A stretch of DNA of 60,796 nucleotides from Methylophaga thiooxydans DMS010 (GCF_000156355.1 NZ_GG657888.1:1-60796); one strand, 5' to 3'; numbered from the stretch's first letter, positions 10,249 through 20,540 are shown. Notes: generated by a model not told the origin, from the letters alone. Numbers and translations: made by a program.

Positions 10249-11628
10249 ATGACTACAAACAAAAAACTTTCTTCAGCCCGCCTGACCCAGCCAACCGATA
10301 AATTTGTCGAGGAATTTACCGCCTCCGTCGAATTTGACCAACGCATGTTCCGGCAAGATATTCGTGGCTCTATCGCGCACGCCACGATGTTAACGGAAGT
10401 TGGCGTACTCACCCCTGAAGAGCGAGATCAGATCATCGATGGCTTACAAAACATCGAAACTGAAATCGAAAATGGCGAGTTTGAGTGGTCGATAGCACAA
10501 GAAGACGTGCATATGAATATCGAAGCACGCCTGATTGCCTTGATTGGTGAAGTGGGCAAAAAATTACACACCGGTCGCTCTCGCAATGATCAGGTGGCCA
10601 CCGACGTCCGTCTTTATCTGCGCGATATGATTCAGCCTATCCGCAGTGAATTAAGCCGCTTACAAGAAGCGTTATTAAATGTAGCTGAACGTGAAGCCGA
10701 CACCATTTTGCCCGGCTTTACCCACCTGCAAACCGCTCAACCGGTTACCTTTGGTCATCATATGCTGGCGTGGTACGAAATGCTGGTTCGCGATGCGGAA
10801 CGTCTTGATGATTGCGAAAAACGTGTGAACTCCATGCCGCTGGGTGCGGCTGCGCTCGCTGGCACAACCTTCCCGATTGATCGCGAGATGACCGCGAATT
10901 TGCTGGGATTTGACCGTATCTGTCAAAACTCGCTGGATGCTGTCAGTGATCGTGACTTTGCGATTGAGTTCAACAGTTTTGCTTCTATCCTGATGATGCA
11001 TTTATCGCGCTTCTCGGAAGAGTTGATCATCTGGTCATCGGCTCAGTTTGACTATGTTGACTTGGGTGATGCGTTTTGTACCGGCTCATCAATCATGCCG
11101 CAAAAGAAAAATCCGGATGTTCCTGAATTGATTCGGGGTAAAACCAGCCGTGTTTACGGCAATATGTTTAACCTGCTGACGCTAATGAAAAACCAGCCTC
11201 TGGCCTATAACAAAGACAACCAAGAAGATAAAGAACCGCTCTTCGACACCATCGATACCTTAATCGGCTCATTACGAGTGTATGCCGATATGATGGGGGC
11301 TATTACCGTCAAAGCCAGCAATATGCGTCAATCTGCATTACGTGGTTATGCCACAGCGACCGATCTGGCAGATTACTTGGTACGTAAAGGCACACCGTTT
11401 CGTGATGCGCATGAGGTCGTCGGTCTATCCGTTGCGTATGGCCTGAAAAACAATAAAGACTTGTCTGAAATGAGTCTGGAAGAACTAAAGCAGTTCTCAG
11501 ATCAGATTGAAGATGACGTATTCGATGTGTTGACCCTGGAAGGTTCTGTTGCTGCTCGTAATCACCTAGGTGGAACCGCACCAGAACAAGTTCGCGCTGC
11601 TGTTCAGCGTGCTCGTTTTAGCCGTTAA
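10249..11628 (+). CDS. argH: Argininosuccinate lyase
   Basis: ArgH cleaves argininosuccinate to arginine and fumarate, the last step of arginine synthesis. The 459-residue protein has the fumarase/aspartase superfamily signature [12 protein letters not shown] at residues 279-290, with the catalytic serine. It also has HTGRSRNDQ near residue 107 and [10 protein letters not shown] near 162, both diagnostic of argininosuccinate lyase. It is monocistronic here and meets a minus-strand gene directly at its stop codon with no obvious terminator between them. Confidence 0.97.
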   Translation: MTTNKKLSSARLTQPTDKFVEEFTASVEFDQRMFRQDIRGSIAHATMLTEVGVLTPEERDQIIDGLQNIETEIENGEFEWSIAQEDVHMNIEARLIALIGEVGKKLHTGRSRNDQVATDVRLYLRDMIQPIRSELSRLQEALLNVAEREADTILPGFTHLQTAQPVTFGHHMLAWYEMLVRDAERLDDCEKRVNSMPLGAAALAGTTFPIDREMTANLLGFDRICQNSLDAVSDRDFAIEFNSFASILMMHLSRFSEELIIWSSAQFDYVDLGDAFCTGSSIMPQKKNPDVPELIRGKTSRVYGNMFNLLTLMKNQPLAYNKDNQEDKEPLFDTIDTLIGSLRVYADMMGAITVKASNMRQSALRGYATATDLADYLVRKGTPFRDAHEVVGLSVAYGLKNNKDLSEMSLEELKQFSDQIEDDVFDVLTLEGSVAARNHLGGTAPEQVRAAVQRARFSR

Positions 11629-12084
11629 TCAGACACCCACGACGCGAATTTTGGCTGCAATAAAATCTTTATGAGACACATGTAAAAGATTTGCCAGCCG
11701 GCGAATCACATGCTGTTCCAGATCATGGATATGCTGGTCTGCCCAGGCCAGCTTCCAGAATGATTCAATAAGATCGATTTTTTCATCGGCATCAAAAAAT
11801 TCATTGATTTCTGACGTGAAACGGAAAAAATCGGTCGCTTCTTCATGAGCCTGCTCTGCGTTAGTGATCAGCGCATTGGCCGCCTGCTGGGTAACGTCAA
11901 ACTGTTCCACCAAAATCTGCCGAAGCATGTTTTTCTCAGCATCATGTTGCTCATCATCGACAGCAATAATCTCAACCATCAGTGCAACAGCCGCCAGCTT
12001 TTTGGTTTGCTCTTGATCATTAAGCATTACGTCGGTATCTGCGCCAAAAGTGCCGCTGAAAATTTGTTTAAGTTTTTCGATCAT
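11629..12084 (-). CDS. TerB-like helical protein
   Basis: This is a 151-residue acidic protein with the TerB/DjlA-N fold pattern: AAVALMVEIIAVDDEQHDAEK followed by a second EF-like turn around FFDADEKIDLIESFWKLAWAD. TerB-like domains bind metal or act as envelope-stress adaptors, but the role here is unknown. The ATG at 12084 is chosen over an upstream GTG (12096) because GGGAG stands 6-7 bases before it. It converges with argH and is followed upstream by the GNAT/C39 gene on the same strand. Confidence 0.75.
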   Translation of the reverse strand: MIEKLKQIFSGTFGADTDVMLNDQEQTKKLAAVALMVEIIAVDDEQHDAEKNMLRQILVEQFDVTQQAANALITNAEQAHEEATDFFRFTSEINEFFDADEKIDLIESFWKLAWADQHIHDLEQHVIRRLANLLHVSHKDFIAAKIRVVGV

Positions 12085-12125
12085 AAAATCTCCCACCTAA
12101 AACGACCGATGACAGCACACAAAGT

Positions 12126-13244
12126 TCAGCGTGATTTGAGAATAACGGCCGCCTGATATCGAGGCTTACCATACCCTAACATGCGATTAAATTCCTTATG
12201 CGTGACCGGAATATAGCCTTTATCCGTCACACTTTTATTATCGTCCCAGTCCACATCGGGATCATGAAAATAAACAAAGGTATCGGAGATGGACACCACT
12301 AAAACCCAGTGTGGTGACTTACTCTGGTTCAAGCGATAGGAGCTGATCAAAACCAATGCCAATGCACCTTGCTGCAAAAATGGACTTAAGGTGTTGGCAT
12401 CGACGTTAGTGTGTATTTGCTCAATCGCAGAACGATCTATCTGTTCGACAAAGTCCTGATGCACGCACTCAATGACAGCTTTCTTTTCCTCACTGCGTAC
12501 CCCGTTAATAAACGGAATATCATCAGAGTTACATAATAATGCAGTATTCATACCGCGGCGATTAGCTGCTATCGCCAACCCTTGCGGACTGCAACCGCCA
12601 TGACCAGACGTCATAAAAATGGTTGTGGCTTCACGCCATAACTGCAACTCAAGCTGTCGGTTCAAGCTCAACGCTTCATCGAAGGTTTTCAATGCCATCA
12701 TTAGACAGGCAGGGCCACAGGTAAACTCCGTAGTCTGTGAATAATGCGCAACCTGTGGGTGGGTGATTTCTGGCTGATGATGCAACACCTTCATCATTCG
12801 CAAAGCATCAGAGTGGTCTTCATAAAAGTCGGTGACAATATCAAAAGGCTGGTAACCCAGCTTTTCATAGAGCCGAATAGCACCGTCATTATCAGGTCGG
12901 ACTTCCAGTCGCAAAAAGCTGCGCCCATCTTCAAGCGCGTGCTGCTCAGCATCCTGCATCAGTTTTACTGCAATACCCGCTTTTCGGAATTCGGCATCAA
13001 CTGCCAGCGAATAGACACGTCCTAATGATGTGCCTTGAGAGTACAACAATAAGACATAGCCTAGTAAGCGTTCGTCTTGCATTGCTACCAGCAGTAATGC
13101 ATGTCCTTTTTCAATCATCCAGCGAAAGCTGCGACGTGACAGTCTATCTGTCTCAAAGCATTGCGTTTCCAGATCACTCAGGGCTGACACATCTGCCAGC
13201 GTCGCTTCTCGAATGAGAAAATCAGCGTTTGTTGTGGTTGGCAT
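12126..13244 (-). CDS. GNAT acetyltransferase fused to C39-like cysteine peptidase
   Basis: Residues about 8-150 are a GNAT domain (motif A near RKAGIAVKLM, motif B ending in YEKLGYQP), like RimI. Residues about 165-372 are a papain-like C39 peptidase fold with TCGPAC (probable nucleophile Cys176), SPHWV (His312) and HDPD (Asp328). The fusion is a known but uncharacterised architecture usually found beside a RimK-type ligase. It overlaps the M14-like peptidase gene by 23 bases. Together with the divergent ATP-grasp gene it suggests a peptide ligation, acetylation and cleavage pathway. The substrate is unknown. Confidence 0.85.
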   Translation of the reverse strand: MPTTTNADFLIREATLADVSALSDLETQCFETDRLSRRSFRWMIEKGHALLLVAMQDERLLGYVLLLYSQGTSLGRVYSLAVDAEFRKAGIAVKLMQDAEQHALEDGRSFLRLEVRPDNDGAIRLYEKLGYQPFDIVTDFYEDHSDALRMMKVLHHQPEITHPQVAHYSQTTEFTCGPACLMMALKTFDEALSLNRQLELQLWREATTIFMTSGHGGCSPQGLAIAANRRGMNTALLCNSDDIPFINGVRSEEKKAVIECVHQDFVEQIDRSAIEQIHTNVDANTLSPFLQQGALALVLISSYRLNQSKSPHWVLVVSISDTFVYFHDPDVDWDDNKSVTDKGYIPVTHKEFNRMLGYGKPRYQAAVILKSR

Positions 13245-14292
13245 CAGTTAACCCGTCCAGCGCCATTTCAATCACTTGACGGCCGCGGAATAAAACCAGT
13301 TCTTGCCACTGCTTTTCATCGGGGCAAAAGAAATCTTGCATTGCATGTTTCACATCCAGCGTGTTGTCATCAGACCAATCCAGCTTACCGGACTGCTGTA
13401 GCTTTTGATCGTCCGACAAGACTTGCAGCATTTTTTGATTACCGAAGGTACCGAACTCCAGCGTCAGGTAACACACATGCTCACCCTGACTATGCCAGTA
13501 GTAATCATGCAGGCCGAGTTTAGTACCAGAGCTGGAGTTACCCAAAGAAGGTTCGGTAACCGTTGCCCCAAACAGTTCAACAGCATAATCGTGAGCTTTG
13601 CTATCAACCGGATGATCACAGATCAATTCACCGTAACCATAAGGCCCCAAACCACTATGAATATCCAGCACAATGATCTGTTCACGCTTGGCAGGTTTAA
13701 GCTGGGACATCAACTGCTCGATGACTTGCCGTGACCAGCTTGCTTCTTTACCGCCAAAATAAGGCATATCTTCGCGTTCGTACTGCCCCTCGGAGAACAG
13801 ATCAAACTGTTGTCTGTCCTCGGCGATACTGGTGAGATCCGTTTTACCCTGTTGTAACTGTTCCCAAATCTGGGTGGCCTGTGAGCTAGGTAAGGCGGCA
13901 TCGAAATCAACAAAGTTACGATTAACGTCTATGCCCTGCTCATCATTACGGCTGGCCCAGGCAAAACCCCACGGATTAAGTGCATGAACCAAGACCACGC
14001 ACACATCAGGTGGCAAGCGACGGTGTCTAGACACAAAGTCGGCCTGAACCGCCGAACCCGCGCCGCCCTCTACACCATGAACGCCTGAAACCAACACCAA
14101 CACTTTTTCCGCTTTAAGGTTACCCGCCCAAACGATATCGCAAAATAGCTTCTCATTTTTCGGCCCTTTCAAGGGGTGCGCAAGGTTAGTCAGCTTCTCA
14201 ACGATGGAGCTGGTTTCTACATTACTGATGAATTTGTCACGGGCGCCAGCATAGCGCTGCGAAAAAACACTCAAAACGGCATCTGCATACAT
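13222..14292 (-). CDS. M14-like zinc metallopeptidase (DUF2817 family)
   Basis: The zinc site of M14 carboxypeptidases/deacylases is visible with the start used here: SGVHGVEG gives His72 and Glu75, DIHSG gives His212, and LEFGTFG gives the catalytic Glu279. The substrate-binding NPWGFAW...DVNRNF block is also present. No signal peptide is seen, so it is cytoplasmic. The ATG at 14292 is chosen because AGGAGG lies 9 bases upstream; a longer frame begins at 14346 without such a site. It is co-transcribed with the GNAT/C39 gene. Confidence 0.85.
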   Translation of the reverse strand: MYADAVLSVFSQRYAGARDKFISNVETSSIVEKLTNLAHPLKGPKNEKLFCDIVWAGNLKAEKVLVLVSGVHGVEGGAGSAVQADFVSRHRRLPPDVCVVLVHALNPWGFAWASRNDEQGIDVNRNFVDFDAALPSSQATQIWEQLQQGKTDLTSIAEDRQQFDLFSEGQYEREDMPYFGGKEASWSRQVIEQLMSQLKPAKREQIIVLDIHSGLGPYGYGELICDHPVDSKAHDYAVELFGATVTEPSLGNSSSGTKLGLHDYYWHSQGEHVCYLTLEFGTFGNQKMLQVLSDDQKLQQSGKLDWSDDNTLDVKHAMQDFFCPDEKQWQELVLFRGRQVIEMALDGLTDANHNKR

Positions 14293-14458
14293 GGCAACGG
14301 GCCTCCTGTGCAAAAATTTTCGCGAAGGATATGTGAGTTTTTCCATTTTGACCAGTAATTAAAAACTCACGCAAAAATTTTTAACACACCAAAAGTCAAA
14401 TGACTTTATCATTCGCTTTTGCGTACCCTGTAGATACGAAAGAACATAAGGATTACCC

Positions 14459-15937
14459 ATGACTAAGCATTTGATCGTAGTAGAAAATATTCAGGATTGG
14501 AGCCCTTATTTTCCAAGTGAACAGGTCATTGGCGTTGATGACTACCTGCAATCCCCTTCGCAACGCAGCGACAGTCGTGCGCAAATTCTTAACCTGTGCC
14601 GCAGCCTTGAGTACTTAAGTCGCGGCTATTACTGCTCAATGGTGGCTGAGGCACGCGGTCACCGTGTTTTGCCCGGCTTACGCACCATTAACGATTTATC
14701 GCGTAAAAGTCTGTACGCCTATGACTTATCGGACATGTCATCGCAACTGGATAAGCAGCTCGCTTCTACCGAGCAATCCGCCAGCTTTATCCTAACCATT
14801 AGTTTTGGTCAAACTCCCATTGCGTCACTGCAAAAACTGGCGCGGCAGATCTTCGAGCATTTCCCCTGCCCGATTCTGGAAGTGGAGTTCAGTTTTAAAG
14901 GCCACTGGATCATCAGCCAAATTAAAGCCGGCGCTATCAATAAACTGACAGAACAAGAACAAGACTTCTTTGCTGAAGCACTCGATAGCTTTAGCCATCG
15001 TTTATGGCGCAAGCCATCCAAACGTCGCCAGTTCCGTTACGATATGGCGATTCTGCACAATCCTAAAGAAGCGATGCCGCCCAGCAATATGGCTGCGTTA
15101 AAGAAATTTATCAGCAGTGGTCGCCGTATCGGCATTGATGTGGAATTAATCACGCCAAGGGAATACATCCGCTTGGCGGAATACGATGCCTTATTTATTC
15201 GAGAAACCACGGCAACCCACAACCACACCTATAAATTTGCCCGTCGCGCAGAAAGTGAAGGCTTGGTGGTCATTGATGATCCGACCTCGATTATTCGCTG
15301 TACCAATAAGATCTTTTTAAAAGAATTGTTGGCGGCACATGATTTGCCGATGCCGGAATCACATCTTCTCTATCGCAACGATCAAGCCGGACTCGATAAC
15401 TTATGCGAGACAGCCACATTCCCGCTGGTCATGAAAATTCCTGATGGCGCCTTTTCGATTGGTGTCATCAAGGTCAAAAATGCAGAAGAATTAAGGCAAC
15501 AAGCCGCCGTCTTTTTCCAACAATCGGCCATCATTTTGTTGCAGGAGTTTATGTACACCGACTACGACTGGCGCATTGGTGTGTTTAACAATAAAGCCAT
15601 TTACGCCTGCCAATACTTTATGAGTAAAGGCCACTGGCAAATTTATAATCACAACAGTAAAAAAGGCACCGACAGCGGCAAGTCATCTGCCATTCCCGTT
15701 AGTGAAGTGCCCGAAAAAGTGATTCGTATTGCAACCAAAGCTGCCAAACTGATTGGTGATGGCCTTTATGGCATTGATATCAAACAAAGCGGTAATCGCA
15801 TCGTCATTATCGAAATCAACGACAACCCAAGCATTGATAGTGGCGTTGAAGATGAATACCTCGGTATGGCGCTCTATGACGACATCATGCGTGAGTTTTT
15901 ACGTCGTCTCGAAGAAAAAAAATCGGCGAGTCGTTGA
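14459..15937 (+). CDS. RimK-type ATP-grasp ligase with N-terminal extension
   Basis: This 492-residue protein has a RimK-like N-terminal region (LIVVENIQDWSPYFPSE start, residues 1-190) and a C-terminal ATP-grasp fold (about 270-490). Clear ATP-grasp marks are PLVMKIPDGAFSIGV, the LLQEFMYTDYDWRI lid/strand and the metal-binding EINDNPSID. RimK proteins add glutamate or other amino acids to protein or peptide C-termini. This longer form is a separate, uncharacterised group. It is divergent from the M14/GNAT-C39 pair, with 166 bases between, and ends before a strong terminator. Confidence 0.88.
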   Translation: MTKHLIVVENIQDWSPYFPSEQVIGVDDYLQSPSQRSDSRAQILNLCRSLEYLSRGYYCSMVAEARGHRVLPGLRTINDLSRKSLYAYDLSDMSSQLDKQLASTEQSASFILTISFGQTPIASLQKLARQIFEHFPCPILEVEFSFKGHWIISQIKAGAINKLTEQEQDFFAEALDSFSHRLWRKPSKRRQFRYDMAILHNPKEAMPPSNMAALKKFISSGRRIGIDVELITPREYIRLAEYDALFIRETTATHNHTYKFARRAESEGLVVIDDPTSIIRCTNKIFLKELLAAHDLPMPESHLLYRNDQAGLDNLCETATFPLVMKIPDGAFSIGVIKVKNAEELRQQAAVFFQQSAIILLQEFMYTDYDWRIGVFNNKAIYACQYFMSKGHWQIYNHNSKKGTDSGKSSAIPVSEVPEKVIRIATKAAKLIGDGLYGIDIKQSGNRIVIIEINDNPSIDSGVEDEYLGMALYDDIMREFLRRLEEKKSASR

Positions 15938-15949
15938 GCTGTCGACCAT

Positions 15950-15986
15950 AAAAAAGGCAGCCCTAAAAGCTAGGGCTGCCTTTTAT
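15950..15986. terminator. Bidirectional Rho-independent terminator
   Basis: GGCAGCCCTA (15956-15965) pairs with TAGGGCTGCC (15971-15980) around a 5-base loop, with A-tract before and T-tract after. It serves the ATP-grasp gene and the TonB receptor gene, which converge. Confidence 0.95.
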
Positions 15987-16002
15987 TACTAAATGGGCTG
16001 CT

Positions 16003-18084
16003 TTAGAAGCTGTAGCTAGCACCCACTTGATAGCTTGTGCTCTGGCCGGGGAAAAAGCGATATGAGCCAAATGCAAAGTCGGCACGATCAGCGTATTCCT
16101 CATCCAAAATATTTTTGACCTGTCCATGCAGTGTCAAACTTTTAGAAAGCTGAGTTTCAACGCGTAGATTAACTAAATCATGGCCATCGTATTCATATTC
16201 ATTGGCCGGATCCAGAAAATAGTCCCCCATATGTGCCCACTCAAGTTCCGCGCGGCTGTTGGTGTTGAAGTTCCAACCCAGACGTACGTTTGCGATGTGG
16301 CGAGGTGCAGTATCTACTTCATTGCCAGACGCTGTTCCACTCGAGGCATTATCAAAATCATATGTGTGTTTGGCATAGGTATAATTCGCTGCTACATCGA
16401 ACTGTTCACCAAGAGGTAGACTGATTGATGCTTCGATGCCTCTATGTTTGGTGCGGCCATTTGAGACGTTTAAACCATCCGGGTCACGGAAGAAAAAGTT
16501 TTTCTTCTTCATGTAAAAGGCGGCCACTTCATAGTCCACAATACCGGCATTACCTCGCATGCCAATTTCAAGGCTATCTGCTTTTTCAGAGTCTAGATCA
16601 CCAACCAGTTGCTGATTTTGCAAACGATATAAGTCTGTCGTTTGAGGCGCCCGATGCCCCCGTGCGTAGTTGGCAAAAACGCTGTGATTTTCGTTCAACA
16701 AATAGACTAAACCAAGTTTAGGACTCCAGTCATTAAAGGTGTCTTCTCTATCAGCTGGACGTAAATATAAACACTCCGAAGGGGCCGCAAAGCAAGCGCT
16801 GCCATCAGCTTCCCCTGTTCCTGCCGCGACGTTGTTGTCGTAATCATATTCAACGTGTTCAAAGCGTAATCCAGTAGTCGCTCGCCACTTTTCCGCTAAA
16901 ACCCATTCCGCGTGAATGTATGGCGCAATCGTCACAGCCTCGACGTCATAGTCATAGTGAATACCTTGCTGCCTATTCTTACCAAAGAAAGCGTAGCTGG
17001 CTCGCTCTTGAGTCTGTTGCAGACTACCGTCGGTATATTCCAGGTCTGTTCCGACAATGACTTCATGGCCGCCATTGAGATCCATGTAATAGGCTATTTG
17101 GGTCCCGAGGCTAGTATGCTCATTTTCCTCAATTGCTCGTGATGGCAGATAGTGCTGACGAAACTCCATACGGTTATTACGCAGATAAGGCGTGATACTC
17201 AGGGTATTCCCGTTATCCATAACATGATCCCATCGTGTCGATAGTCTGACTGACCACCAATCACGGTAAGCGTCCGGATCGTTGTTTGTTTTCATAAGCG
17301 AGCTATCTTCATAAGCTTTTTTATCACTTGACTCAATAAAACCTGCGGTTTCTTGGTTCAAATTAAAAGCAGAAAACACCGTTTGAAAACTATCTCCATT
17401 AGGGGCGAAGTAATCATGGCGCGCTGTGATTTTTTGCTGTCCATAGCTTTCTTCATCACGCCAACCACCGAAATCAGTACCACTGAAACTGACCCTGTAG
17501 CCATGCGCACCGACGGTATCACTCACGGTACCCTTCACTTTGTATAAATCGTCTGAACCAAAAGTGAAATCAAGCTCGCGTTCCAACTCCAGCGATGGCG
17601 CACGTGATAAAACATTAATGAGTCCATGAACCGCATTAGAACCATACAAAGCACTACCTGGGCCACGAATAACTTCCATACCACCCGCCCATTCATAATG
17701 CGCTTCGGCAAGACCATTATTGTTAGCAAAACCTGCTGCCCGAAGTGGAATACCATCTTCCATAAACAAAAAGGCTCCGGCTGCGCCCGGCCCCGTTAGA
17801 ACAGGTGAACGTAATGCCACGAGTGACTCAGCACCATTACCCCGTTGAATATGAACACCACTCACTCTGGCAAGTGACTCTTCGATATGATCAGCGTTTA
17901 TAAGATCGATTTCTTCTTCGCTGACCTTGCCTGTATTACCGGCTAATTCTCGCAAAGCAGTCTCAGAACGCGTTCCGGTCACAACCAATTCATCCAGCGC
18001 GATGCTGCCTTTTTCGGCGATGACTTGTCCACTTGAGAACAATGCCGCCGTGACTAGGAGAGAAATTTTTGTTTTGCCTATCAT
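16003..18084 (-). CDS. TonB-dependent outer-membrane receptor
   Basis: The protein has a signal peptide (MIGKTKISLLVTAALFSS...VIA), then a TonB-box-like ALDELVVTGTR. The plug domain carries GVHIQRGNG and MEVIRGPGSALYGSNAV, and a 22-strand barrel ends in the aromatic YQVGASYSF. Length is about 693 residues. The start at 18084 is favoured because AGGAAG lies 8 bases upstream; the longer frame from 18126 would put charged residues before the signal peptide. No Fur box or transport partner is evident nearby, so the ligand (siderophore, copper or cobalamin) cannot be named. Confidence 0.92.
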   Translation of the reverse strand: MIGKTKISLLVTAALFSSGQVIAEKGSIALDELVVTGTRSETALRELAGNTGKVSEEEIDLINADHIEESLARVSGVHIQRGNGAESLVALRSPVLTGPGAAGAFLFMEDGIPLRAAGFANNNGLAEAHYEWAGGMEVIRGPGSALYGSNAVHGLINVLSRAPSLELERELDFTFGSDDLYKVKGTVSDTVGAHGYRVSFSGTDFGGWRDEESYGQQKITARHDYFAPNGDSFQTVFSAFNLNQETAGFIESSDKKAYEDSSLMKTNNDPDAYRDWWSVRLSTRWDHVMDNGNTLSITPYLRNNRMEFRQHYLPSRAIEENEHTSLGTQIAYYMDLNGGHEVIVGTDLEYTDGSLQQTQERASYAFFGKNRQQGIHYDYDVEAVTIAPYIHAEWVLAEKWRATTGLRFEHVEYDYDNNVAAGTGEADGSACFAAPSECLYLRPADREDTFNDWSPKLGLVYLLNENHSVFANYARGHRAPQTTDLYRLQNQQLVGDLDSEKADSLEIGMRGNAGIVDYEVAAFYMKKKNFFFRDPDGLNVSNGRTKHRGIEASISLPLGEQFDVAANYTYAKHTYDFDNASSGTASGNEVDTAPRHIANVRLGWNFNTNSRAELEWAHMGDYFLDPANEYEYDGHDLVNLRVETQLSKSLTLHGQVKNILDEEYADRADFAFGSYRFFPGQSTSYQVGASYSF

Positions 18085-18166
18085 TTTTTCAGCTTCCTTT
18101 TTATTTTTGTGGGCGAATTTTCTCATACCCGCCCATTCATCACATCAGGAAAATTCCTAAATTCTG

Positions 18167-18195
18167 TTGAAATGCGGCGATTGCGACCCCACCTA
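18167..18195 (+). promoter_or_regulatory. Sigma-32-like heat-shock promoter for cbpA-degQ
   Basis: TTGAAA at 18167-18172, a 14-base spacer, and CCCCACCTA at 18187-18195 match the sigma-32 pattern (TTGAAA, N13-15, CCCCAT). The ATG of cbpA is 37 bases downstream. Both downstream genes are envelope or protein quality-control functions, in keeping with heat-shock control. Confidence 0.65.
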
Positions 18196-18231
18196 AAGAT
18201 TTAGATCAATTTCAGGTGTATAAGTCCATTT

Positions 18232-19143
18232 ATGGAATACAAAGACTATTACAAAATCTTAGGCGTCCCGCGTGATGCCTCGCAAGAAGATATCAAGAAG
18301 GCTTACCGTAAGCTTGCTCGTAAATATCATCCCGATGTGAGTAAAGAAGCAAACGCTGAAGATAAATTTAAAGAAGTCGGCGAAGCTTATGAAGTGCTGA
18401 GAGATCAGCAAAAGCGTGCACAGTACGATCAATTCGGCAGCAATTATCGTCATGGCCAGTCATTCAACCCACCACCAGGATGGGATGACCAGACAGGCGG
18501 CTTTGGCGGCGGCAACTTCAGTAGTTTCTTTGAAAACATGTTTGGTGGCATGGGCGGAATGGGCGGTGGTGCAGGCATGGGCGGCGACCAGTTCTTTGCC
18601 AAAGGCGAAGATGTTAATGCCAAAATCACCGTGTCACTGGAAGATGCGTTTCATGGTGCAACCAAAACCATTCGTCGCCCATCCGGTGCCAGTCAGGGTG
18701 GCACCATTAACGTTAAGATTCCTGCAGGTATTACCTCTGGCAAAAAAATTCGCCTGAGTGGACAAGGCAAAGCCGGTATGGGTAGCAAAGGGGGCGACTT
18801 GTATCTGGAAGTTCAGATCGCCCCGCACAAGCATTACCGCTTGGAAGATAAAGATATCTATCTGGACCTGCCTTTGGCTCCGTGGGAAGCCGCATTAGGC
18901 GCAAAGGTGACGGTTCCGACATTAGCTGGCAAAATTAGCCTAACCATTCCAGCAGGCGCCCGTAGCGGTCAGAAAATGCGATTAAAAGGCCGTGGCCTGC
19001 CTGGCAAAGAACCTGGTGATGAGTTTGTGGTACTACAAATCATGACGCCAGCAGCAGACTCGGACAAAGCCAAGAAGTTGTATATGCAAATGGCTGAAGA
19101 GCTGACTTTTAACCCACGTGAGACCTTAGAAAATATTGAGTAG
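18232..19143 (+). CDS. cbpA: CbpA-type DnaJ co-chaperone
   Basis: This is an Hsp40 of the DjlB/CbpA class. It has an N-terminal J domain with the HPD motif (residues 34-36), a Gly/Phe/Met-rich linker (about 75-120) and two beta-sandwich substrate domains, but no CXXCXGXG zinc finger. The 303-residue length is typical of CbpA. It stimulates DnaK ATPase. The usual modulator cbpM is missing, and a DegQ-type protease gene follows after 10 bases. The start was taken at the MEYKDYY motif; no strong SD is seen. Confidence 0.93.
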   Translation: MEYKDYYKILGVPRDASQEDIKKAYRKLARKYHPDVSKEANAEDKFKEVGEAYEVLRDQQKRAQYDQFGSNYRHGQSFNPPPGWDDQTGGFGGGNFSSFFENMFGGMGGMGGGAGMGGDQFFAKGEDVNAKITVSLEDAFHGATKTIRRPSGASQGGTINVKIPAGITSGKKIRLSGQGKAGMGSKGGDLYLEVQIAPHKHYRLEDKDIYLDLPLAPWEAALGAKVTVPTLAGKISLTIPAGARSGQKMRLKGRGLPGKEPGDEFVVLQIMTPAADSDKAKKLYMQMAEELTFNPRETLENIE

Positions 19144-19153
19144 GGAGTGTCTG

Positions 19154-20533
19154 ATGAAATTGAACATCCGAACATTTTTGCTCTGGCTGGCAGGCCTGAC
19201 TTTAGTAGCACAAGTGGCAACCGCTGCGCTGCCGCTGGACTGGTTTGCAGAAAAAGGCGAGATGCCCACTTTGGCGCCTATGCTGGATCGTTCCAAACCG
19301 GCCGTGGTCAATATTGCTACCCGTAGTGAAGTCAGAGTTCAAGATAACCCACTGCTCAATGATCCATTCTTCCGCCACTTTTTTGATTTACCTGCTCAGC
19401 CTCGCACCCGCCCACGCCAGAGCTTAGGTTCAGGCGTCATTATTGATGCCAAGGAAGGGCTGGTCATCACTAATAATCATGTAATTCGTGGTGCTGATGA
19501 AGTGACCGTCTCGCTTCATGATGGTCGTAGTTTTCAAGCAGAGATTGTTGGTAGCGACCCGGCCACCGATGTCGCTCTGATCAAAATTGACACTGACGGT
19601 CTGGTTGCTCTGCCCTTAGCTGATTCTGAGTCGCTCCGCGTCGGTGATTTTGTCGTGGCGATAGGCAACCCGTTTGGCCTTGGGCAAACAGTCACCTCCG
19701 GTATTGTCAGTGCATTAGGTCGTAGTGGCCTCGGTATTGAAGGTTACGAAAACTTTATCCAGACAGATGCCTCTATTAATCCAGGCAACTCTGGCGGTGC
19801 TTTGGTTAACCTGCGCGGCGAATTAGTGGGTATTAATACCGCTATTTTCTCACCGGGCGGTGCCTCTGCCGGTAATATCGGTATAGGCTTTGCGATACCG
19901 AGCAATATGGTCAAACAGATCAGTGATCAGTTACTAGAATTTGGTGAAGTCAAACGGGCTTACCTTGGCGTTCAAATGCAAGATATCACCCCTGAACTGG
20001 CGCAGGCATTTTCTATTGATATACAAAAAGGCGCGGTCGTCACCCATGTCGTGCCTGACTCAGCAGCTGATGCCGCAGGTCTTAAAGTCGGCGATATCAT
20101 CACCGCCGTCGACAATGCCCAACTAATCAATGCAGATAGTCTTCGCAACACAATTGGCTTGATGATGGTCGGCCAGAAAGTGAAGTTGGATATCATTCGT
20201 GATGGAAAAGCCAAAACACTCACAGCCAAGGTCAAGCAAACCCGTCAAACCGAGTCTAATGGCACGGTGCATCCAAAACTAGCTGGTGCGACGTTCGGAG
20301 ACATTGAAGAAGACTCACCCTATTTCGGGCAAATTGAAGGCGTGATGGTGTATTCGGTTAAACGCGGCAGCCCGGCATGGCAAGCAGGTCTGCGCGGTGA
20401 AGATGTTGTCACCTCGGTGAACCGCCGTTCTGTGGCTAACCTGGAACAATTCAAACCCATGGTGAAAAATACCGAGCAGATTCTGCTGAATATTGTGCGC
20501 GGCAGGCGGGCAATGTTTTTATTGTTGAAATAA
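19154..20533 (+). CDS. degQ: DegQ/DegP-type periplasmic serine protease
   Basis: This is a periplasmic HtrA-family endopeptidase. A signal peptide (about residues 1-25, ending VATA) precedes the trypsin-like domain with catalytic His109 (TNNHV), Asp139 (PATDVAL) and Ser213 (NPGNSGGAL), then two PDZ domains (about 255-345 and 370-455). The 459-residue length matches DegQ. The ATG at 19154 has GGGAG seven bases upstream; an in-frame ATG at 19136 overlaps cbpA and lacks one. It is in operon with cbpA. Confidence 0.95.
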   Translation: MKLNIRTFLLWLAGLTLVAQVATAALPLDWFAEKGEMPTLAPMLDRSKPAVVNIATRSEVRVQDNPLLNDPFFRHFFDLPAQPRTRPRQSLGSGVIIDAKEGLVITNNHVIRGADEVTVSLHDGRSFQAEIVGSDPATDVALIKIDTDGLVALPLADSESLRVGDFVVAIGNPFGLGQTVTSGIVSALGRSGLGIEGYENFIQTDASINPGNSGGALVNLRGELVGINTAIFSPGGASAGNIGIGFAIPSNMVKQISDQLLEFGEVKRAYLGVQMQDITPELAQAFSIDIQKGAVVTHVVPDSAADAAGLKVGDIITAVDNAQLINADSLRNTIGLMMVGQKVKLDIIRDGKAKTLTAKVKQTRQTESNGTVHPKLAGATFGDIEEDSPYFGQIEGVMVYSVKRGSPAWQAGLRGEDVVTSVNRRSVANLEQFKPMVKNTEQILLNIVRGRRAMFLLLK

Positions 20534-20540
20534 GTTTTTA

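Noticed and set aside
16003..18126. Assigning the TonB receptor to cobalamin, copper or a siderophore
   Set aside because: The plug and barrel motifs are general and no neighbouring transport or regulatory gene points to a ligand.
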